DNA of 19,963 nucleotides, taken from positions 1-19,963 of the forward strand of contig JAGZRY010000007.1 of NCBI GenBank assembly GCA_018381425.1. Direction: 5' to 3'. This DNA comes from Haemophilus parainfluenzae (GTDB taxonomy: Bacteria; Pseudomonadota; Gammaproteobacteria; Enterobacterales; Pasteurellaceae). Made by a program: the position numbers and the translations under genes. Positions 15,735 to 19,963 of this stretch are shown piece by piece (positions within the stretch are counted from its first letter, which is position 1; each line of letters starts with the position of its first letter). Below the pieces are notes generated by a model. That model saw only the letters and a program-made list of their open reading frames with translations, was not told where the DNA came from and did not search any database.

Positions 15735-17672
15735 ATGAGTGTCAAAATGAAACAAACACGTTCTCCTTTATATCCGATTTTTCTCTTCGTCATCATTAAT
15801 CTGATCATTTTCTCCTTGTCTCGTCTTGGGCTTGCGATTTGGCAGGCAGACCGTGTCTCTGCAGTAGCGGGTTGGGGACAATTATTCTTACAAGGCTTGC
15901 GCATGGATATCGTGGCTTTGTGTTACCTATTTGGTGTACCAGCATTATTTACGGTGCTATTTCATCATAGCCGAATTTGGAAAATAATTTTACGTATTTG
16001 GCTGACTTTAGGTAGTGTGTTTATTCTATTTATGGAATTGGCTACGCCTGCATTTATCGAAACTTATGATTTCCGTCCAAACCGTCTGTTTATCGAATAT
16101 TTAATTTATCCGAAAGAAGTCTTTTCAATGTTGATGGAAGGGCATTTAACTGCGGTCATTTTTAGTCTTATTTTCACCGTTACGGCTTTCTTTTGTTATT
16201 GGAAACTATCTGGTTATGCGGTGAAAAACTTACGCCCAATGAGCTGGAAATTACGCCCTGTTGTAGCATTGCTCGTGATTGCAGTTGCTTTTTTAGGTGC
16301 GCGTTCGAGCTTCCAACACCGTGGTGTTAACCCTGCAATGGTTGCCTTTTCTTCCGATGGTTTAGTGAATTCTCTTGTGTTGAATTCTGGCTATTCTGTC
16401 CTTTATGCGGCACAGCAATTTAAAGATGAAGGTTCTTCTTCTGCGGTGTATGGCAAAATGGATACTGATGAAATGTTGCGTATTGTCAAAGCCAGCCGTG
16501 GCCGTCCTGAAAGTGATTATATTTCAGAGAAGATTCCAACATTAACGAAAAACCAAGCCACTTACCAAGGTAAAGCGAAAAATATCGTCATTATTTTGGA
16601 AGAAAGTTTTGGGGCGCAATTTGTGGGTACGTTAGGTGGAAAACCACTTTCACCTGAATTTGATAAATTAGCCAAAGAAGGTTGGTTATTTGAAAATCTC
16701 TATGCTACGGGGACGCGTTCTGTTCGTGGTATTGAAGCCACCACAGCTGGCTTTACACCTACTCCAGCACGTGCAGTGGTGAAATTGAATAACAGTCAAA
16801 GTGGTTTCTTTACCATTGCAGATTTACTTACCAAACAAGGTTACAACACTTCCTTTATTTATGGCGGTGAAAAACACTTTGATAATATGGCAAGCTTCTT
16901 CTATGGCAATGGTTTCCAAACCATTATTGATCAAAAAGATTACCAAAATCCAAAATTTACCGCGACTTGGGGCGTGAGTGATGAGGATCTATTTGATAAA
17001 GCGAACAAAACCTTTACCCAATTACACAATGAAGGAAAACCCTTCTTTAGCCTCGTGTTTAGTTCGAGCAATCACGATCCTTTCGAGTTTCCAGATGGCA
17101 AAATCGAACTTTATGAACAACCAAAAGCCACACGTAATAACAGTGCGAAGTATGCAGATTACGCGATTGGTCATTTCTTCAAGTTAGCGAAACAATCTAA
17201 TTATTGGAAAGATACCGTGTTCTTGGTGATTGCAGACCACGATTCTCGTGCTGCTGGGGCAAGCTTGGTGCCAATTAAGCATTTCCATATTCCTGCGTTA
17301 ATTTTAGGTGATCATGTTGCACCACGCCGAGACAGTCGTTTAGTGAGTCAAATTGATATGCCGACAACTTTACTTTCTATTGCGGGGGTAAGTGGAAATT
17401 ATCCGATGATTGGTTTTGATTTAACGCAAGACGCTAATCCAGATCGTGCCTTTATGCAATTTGATCAAACTCAAGCTTTAATGAAAGGCAATCATGATGT
17501 CGTTATCCAAACACCAAATAGCAAAGCAAAAGGCTATGTGTATGATAAAGAAAAAGATACATTGACTGAAAAAGAGGTGCCGGAAGAAATGAAAAAAGAA
17601 GCCTTGGCACATGCCTTACTTGGCAGCTATTTGTATAAAAATCGTTTATATAAAGGCAGTGAAGAGAAATAA
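15735..17672 (+). CDS. LTA-synthase-like membrane transferase of the sulfatase superfamily
   Basis: The 645-residue protein has about five N-terminal membrane helices (roughly 12-34, 50-76, 82-103, 138-157, 175-190) and then a large periplasmic alkaline-phosphatase/sulfatase-fold domain. Probable metal and catalytic residues are Glu290 (ILEESFG), the nucleophile Thr327 in ATGTRSVRG, His446 in SSNHDPFEF, and Asp500-His501 (IADHDSR). A Thr nucleophile rather than Cys or Ser points to phosphoglycerol or phosphoethanolamine transfer, as in LtaS, OpgB or EptA, not to a sulfatase. The acceptor is unknown. H. influenzae HI1246 is, as I recall, the homologue next to malic enzyme. The start MSVKMKQT follows TAGGA. 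Its stop codon overlaps an uptake signal. Confidence 0.88.
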   Translation: MSVKMKQTRSPLYPIFLFVIINLIIFSLSRLGLAIWQADRVSAVAGWGQLFLQGLRMDIVALCYLFGVPALFTVLFHHSRIWKIILRIWLTLGSVFILFMELATPAFIETYDFRPNRLFIEYLIYPKEVFSMLMEGHLTAVIFSLIFTVTAFFCYWKLSGYAVKNLRPMSWKLRPVVALLVIAVAFLGARSSFQHRGVNPAMVAFSSDGLVNSLVLNSGYSVLYAAQQFKDEGSSSAVYGKMDTDEMLRIVKASRGRPESDYISEKIPTLTKNQATYQGKAKNIVIILEESFGAQFVGTLGGKPLSPEFDKLAKEGWLFENLYATGTRSVRGIEATTAGFTPTPARAVVKLNNSQSGFFTIADLLTKQGYNTSFIYGGEKHFDNMASFFYGNGFQTIIDQKDYQNPKFTATWGVSDEDLFDKANKTFTQLHNEGKPFFSLVFSSSNHDPFEFPDGKIELYEQPKATRNNSAKYADYAIGHFFKLAKQSNYWKDTVFLVIADHDSRAAGASLVPIKHFHIPALILGDHVAPRRDSRLVSQIDMPTTLLSIAGVSGNYPMIGFDLTQDANPDRAFMQFDQTQALMKGNHDVVIQTPNSKAKGYVYDKEKDTLTEKEVPEEMKKEALAHALLGSYLYKNRLYKGSEEK

Positions 17673-17680
17673 AGTGCGGT
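17672..17680 (+). repeat. DNA uptake signal overlapping the transferase stop codon
   Basis: TAA stop reads directly into AAGTGCGGT; the last A of the stop is the first base of the core, followed by CAGTTTT. Confidence 0.9.
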
Positions 17681-17697
17681 CAGTTTTAAGCTAATTT

Positions 17698-17724
17698 AAA
17701 GGGCGAATGATTTCGCCCTTTTTC
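17698..17724. terminator. Bidirectional terminator between the transferase gene and ytfE
   Basis: AAAGGGCGAA (17698-17707) and TTCGCCCTTT (17712-17721) form a 10-bp stem with a TGAT loop, followed by TTCTTT on the plus strand. The genes on both sides converge on it. Confidence 0.88.
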
Positions 17725-17740
17725 TTTATATGATTTGCTC

Positions 17741-18415
17741 TTAATGATTTTCAGCAATAACACGTGGGAATAAAATATTGTTTTCACGGTGAATATGCAT
17801 CATTAAATCATCTGCAAATTCTTGGATGCCGCTGTAAAGCGCACACCATGTATTGCAAGCATCAGCCGGAGGCGTCATATTGTTTGTTAATGATTTCAAT
17901 ACATCTAAATGTTCGCCGTGTTCTGCGTGTTCCATTTCCATCATACGAATCGGCATTTGTGCCATCATATAATTTCCCGCTTTGATCATTGGGAAAAGCA
18001 CGTGCTCTTCTTTCATCATATGGTTGCTCAAATCCTCATAGACATTGCGTAATTCTGCCGCTACGCCGATAGGGCAATCATCGCGATCACCATGAACGCT
18101 TTCTACGCGATCCGCTAACACGATTAATTCTTGAAGTTGTTCACGGTGGCGTTGATGGTAGCGAACTAAGATATGATCGATAATTTCAGGATAAGTTGCA
18201 CCAACCCAATATTCTTCCGGGTTTTCTGCTTTGCTGTTTTGAAGCTCGGTTAAGCGCGTTTCAATTTCTGCTAAATTTAATCCTTTTTCTGCCGCTGCGT
18301 TTGCAAGTGTATCGGAACCACCACAGCAGAAATCTAAATCATATTCACGAAGTAGAGAAGTTGAGCCGGGTACGCTGACTGCGATTTCACTTAATTTTTT
18401 ATCTCCAAAAGACAT
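17741..18415 (-). CDS. ytfE: Iron-sulfur cluster repair di-iron protein YtfE (RIC)
   Basis: YtfE repairs iron-sulfur centres damaged by nitric oxide or oxidation, acting in the cytosol. The 224-residue protein has the N-terminal ScdA domain with Cys30-Cys31 (DLDFCCGG) and a hemerythrin-like four-helix bundle. Di-iron ligands align three residues after those of E. coli YtfE: His87, His132, Glu136, His163, His207 and Glu211. The frame is open 29 codons further upstream, but the ATG at 18415 has an AAGGAG site and matches the family start. An FNR-like box lies about 90 bases upstream. It diverges from yafD. NO produced by NirK elsewhere in this window would be a fitting source of damage. Confidence 0.96.
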   Translation of the reverse strand: MSFGDKKLSEIAVSVPGSTSLLREYDLDFCCGGSDTLANAAAEKGLNLAEIETRLTELQNSKAENPEEYWVGATYPEIIDHILVRYHQRHREQLQELIVLADRVESVHGDRDDCPIGVAAELRNVYEDLSNHMMKEEHVLFPMIKAGNYMMAQMPIRMMEMEHAEHGEHLDVLKSLTNNMTPPADACNTWCALYSGIQEFADDLMMHIHRENNILFPRVIAENH

Positions 18416-18505
18416 AATGAATCTCCTTATTGATGAGGTAGAGTTAGAAGTTGAGTAAAATACTAAGATAATAAAAGGAAAATGCAACGGTTTTTTTAGC
18501 AAAGT

Positions 18506-18519
18506 ATGATTTAAATCAA
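18506..18519 (-). promoter_or_regulatory. FNR-like box upstream of ytfE
   Basis: TTGATTTAAATCAT matches the FNR consensus TTGAT-N4-ATCAA at nine of ten defined positions. A possible -10, TATTAT at 18468-18473, puts the box near -51 rather than the ideal -41.5. A nearby TTGCATTTT resembles one NsrR half-site. Confidence 0.55.
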
Positions 18520-18578
18520 AGCAAAAAGTTAAAGTTACCGTGTTGTAGGTAGGTATTGATGAGTATTAAAAGTGAAAG

Positions 18579-18606
18579 TTGCATTGCTTTGATGAGGTGT
18601 TATTAT
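18579..18606 (+). promoter_or_regulatory. Sigma-70 promoter for yafD
   Basis: TTGCAT (18579-18584) and TATTAT (18601-18606) are 16 bases apart, about 24 bases before the yafD ATG. Confidence 0.5.
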
Positions 18607-18629
18607 TCGAGCATAGAGAGGGGATAATC

Positions 18630-19481
18630 ATGAAGCGGATCTATCGATTTTTGGCTATTGGCTTGATGTTAGTGGTTTTAGGTGCTGGATATTTTTTTAC
18701 GAATTTAACGATTTTTGACCAAACATTCATTCAACTAAATACATCACAAAAAGTGAGTTACACTCCTTTTGAAAACAAGCTAAATATGCAATGTGACAAG
18801 GTTAATGGTTTAATGCCTAAATTAACGTCTTCACATTTTCGTTTAGTCAATTGGAATGTGCATAAAGGGCAAGATAAGGGGTGGCAAGAAGATTTAGCGA
18901 GATTGTCTAAGCAAGCAGATTTTGTGTTATTGCAAGAGGCAACGCAGCATCAAAATTTAAACACATTTTCGACCGCACTTTTTGTGTCCTCTTTTTCTTT
19001 TAAAGATCTCTTATCGGGTGTCAAGACATTCACTAAAACGCAACCAGAATGGTATTGCGGTGGTGGCATAGCAGAACCATTAATACAAATACCTAAAGTG
19101 GCAAGTGTGATGAGTTTTCCATTAGAAAAAGACGCTAGCTTGCTACTTATTAATGTACATTTGATTAATTTTGAATGGGGAATTTCGGCTTATCAAACTC
19201 AGTTAGAGCAGCTCTTGTCTTTTGTGGAAAATCATCAAGGCCCCATCATTATATCTGGCGATTTTAATGCATGGAATGAGCGTCGTCTGAATTTAGTCAA
19301 TAATTTGATGCAAAAATATGGACTAGATGCAGTGACGCTATCTCAAGATGAACGATTGCGATTTTTAGGTTATCCACTTGATTATATTTTTACGCGAGGC
19401 GTAAAAGTGGTGAGTGCAACATCAGAAGTGGTTACTTCGTCAGATCATAATCCGTTGCTCGTGGAGTTTGAATTGGAATAA
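18630..19481 (+). CDS. yafD: Endonuclease/exonuclease/phosphatase-family protein, YafD-like
   Basis: This 283-residue protein belongs to the Mg-dependent EEP fold (DNase I-like) and resembles E. coli YafD (UPF0294); its substrate is not known. One N-terminal membrane segment (about 5-25) anchors it, probably with the domain outside the cytosol. The active-site series is complete: Asn76 (NWNVHK), Glu103 (LLQEA), His177 (INVHLINF), Asp211 and Asn213 (SGDFNAW), Asp251 (PLDYIF) and Asp272-His273 (SSDHNPLLVEF). The ATG at 18630 has a strong GAGAGGGG site; a TTG 17 codons upstream overlaps the -35 and is rejected. It contains an uptake signal and its stop overlaps another. Confidence 0.9.
   Translation: MKRIYRFLAIGLMLVVLGAGYFFTNLTIFDQTFIQLNTSQKVSYTPFENKLNMQCDKVNGLMPKLTSSHFRLVNWNVHKGQDKGWQEDLARLSKQADFVLLQEATQHQNLNTFSTALFVSSFSFKDLLSGVKTFTKTQPEWYCGGGIAEPLIQIPKVASVMSFPLEKDASLLLINVHLINFEWGISAYQTQLEQLLSFVENHQGPIIISGDFNAWNERRLNLVNNLMQKYGLDAVTLSQDERLRFLGYPLDYIFTRGVKVVSATSEVVTSSDHNPLLVEFELE
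18972..18980 (-). repeat. DNA uptake signal sequence core inside yafD
   Basis: ACCGCACTT on the plus strand, read in yafD as Thr-Ala-Leu, near residues 115-117. Confidence 0.9.
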
Positions 19482-19489
19482 AGTGCGGT
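19481..19489 (+). repeat. DNA uptake signal overlapping the yafD stop codon
   Basis: TAA stop runs into AAGTGCGGT with a one-base overlap, followed by CAGGTTTT; the same layout as after the LTA-synthase-like gene. Confidence 0.9.
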
Positions 19490-19507
19490 CAGGTTTTGAG
19501 AAAATTT

Positions 19508-19532
19508 TAGGGCTAACGTAATGTTAGCCCTA
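19508..19532. terminator. Hairpin between yafD and pepA, probable bidirectional terminator
   Basis: TAGGGCTAAC (19508-19517) and GTTAGCCCTA (19523-19532) form a 10-bp stem with a GTAAT loop. T tracts on either side are weak (AAAATTTT on the minus strand), but the genes on both sides converge on it. Confidence 0.65.
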
Positions 19533-19540
19533 TGTATCAA

Positions 19541-19963
<423 letters not shown>

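Noticed and set aside
18416..18502. N-terminal extension of YtfE to 253 residues
   Set aside because: The extra residues do not match the family and the ATG at 18415 has a clear AAGGAG site; the extension spans the promoter.
18579..18629. N-terminal extension of YafD to 300 residues from a TTG
   Set aside because: The TTG is part of the -35 element; the ATG at 18630 has a strong ribosome site.

Overview
The window looks like ordinary chromosome from a Pasteurellaceae bacterium close to Haemophilus. Eleven exact copies of the Haemophilus-type DNA uptake signal core (AAGTGCGGT or its complement) are scattered through it, the DNA is AT-rich, and several gene pairs (ribA/pgpB, nagK/sodium:alanine symporter, DUF1919-rsuA-bcr next to malic enzyme and a sulfatase-fold gene) follow H. 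influenzae gene order as I remember it. The exact species cannot be fixed from the sequence. A copper nitrite reductase is not something I associate with H. influenzae itself, so another Haemophilus or Aggregatibacter relative (for example H. parainfluenzae-like) is a guess. I see no tRNA, rRNA, CRISPR array, prophage or insertion sequence.

Layout. Positions 1-4407 (minus strand) hold parE, a copper nitrite reductase (nirK/aniA type) and the first 429 codons of parC, in that order of transcription and separated by only 16 and 11 bases. Next come queC (minus) with its own promoter and a preQ1-I-type riboswitch, a tiny lipoprotein gene (plus), ribA (minus) and the divergent pgpB (plus). From 7231 to 9723 are nagK and an alanine/sodium symporter (plus). 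From 9803 to 14125 (minus) are the hktE-type catalase and a tight DUF1919-rsuA-bcr operon. From 14326 to 17672 (plus) are a short malic enzyme lacking the phosphotransacetylase-like domain and an LTA-synthase-like membrane transferase. The window ends with ytfE (minus), yafD (plus) and the 3' end of pepA (minus). No gene-free stretch exceeds 300 bases; the longest, 11330-11586, holds the catalase control region and a possible small RNA unit.

How the genes relate. Most are housekeeping: chromosome decatenation (ParCE), queuosine and riboflavin synthesis, lipid phosphate hydrolysis, amino-sugar recycling, carbon metabolism and rRNA modification. A stress theme runs through the rest. NirK makes nitric oxide from nitrite in the periplasm, YtfE repairs iron centres damaged by NO and has an FNR-like box upstream, and catalase removes peroxide and has an OxyR-like site upstream. 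The most unusual points are the respiratory nitrite reductase inside the topoisomerase IV operon, the single-domain malic enzyme that otherwise resembles MaeB, the small lipoprotein, and a possible orphan transcript between catalase and bcr.
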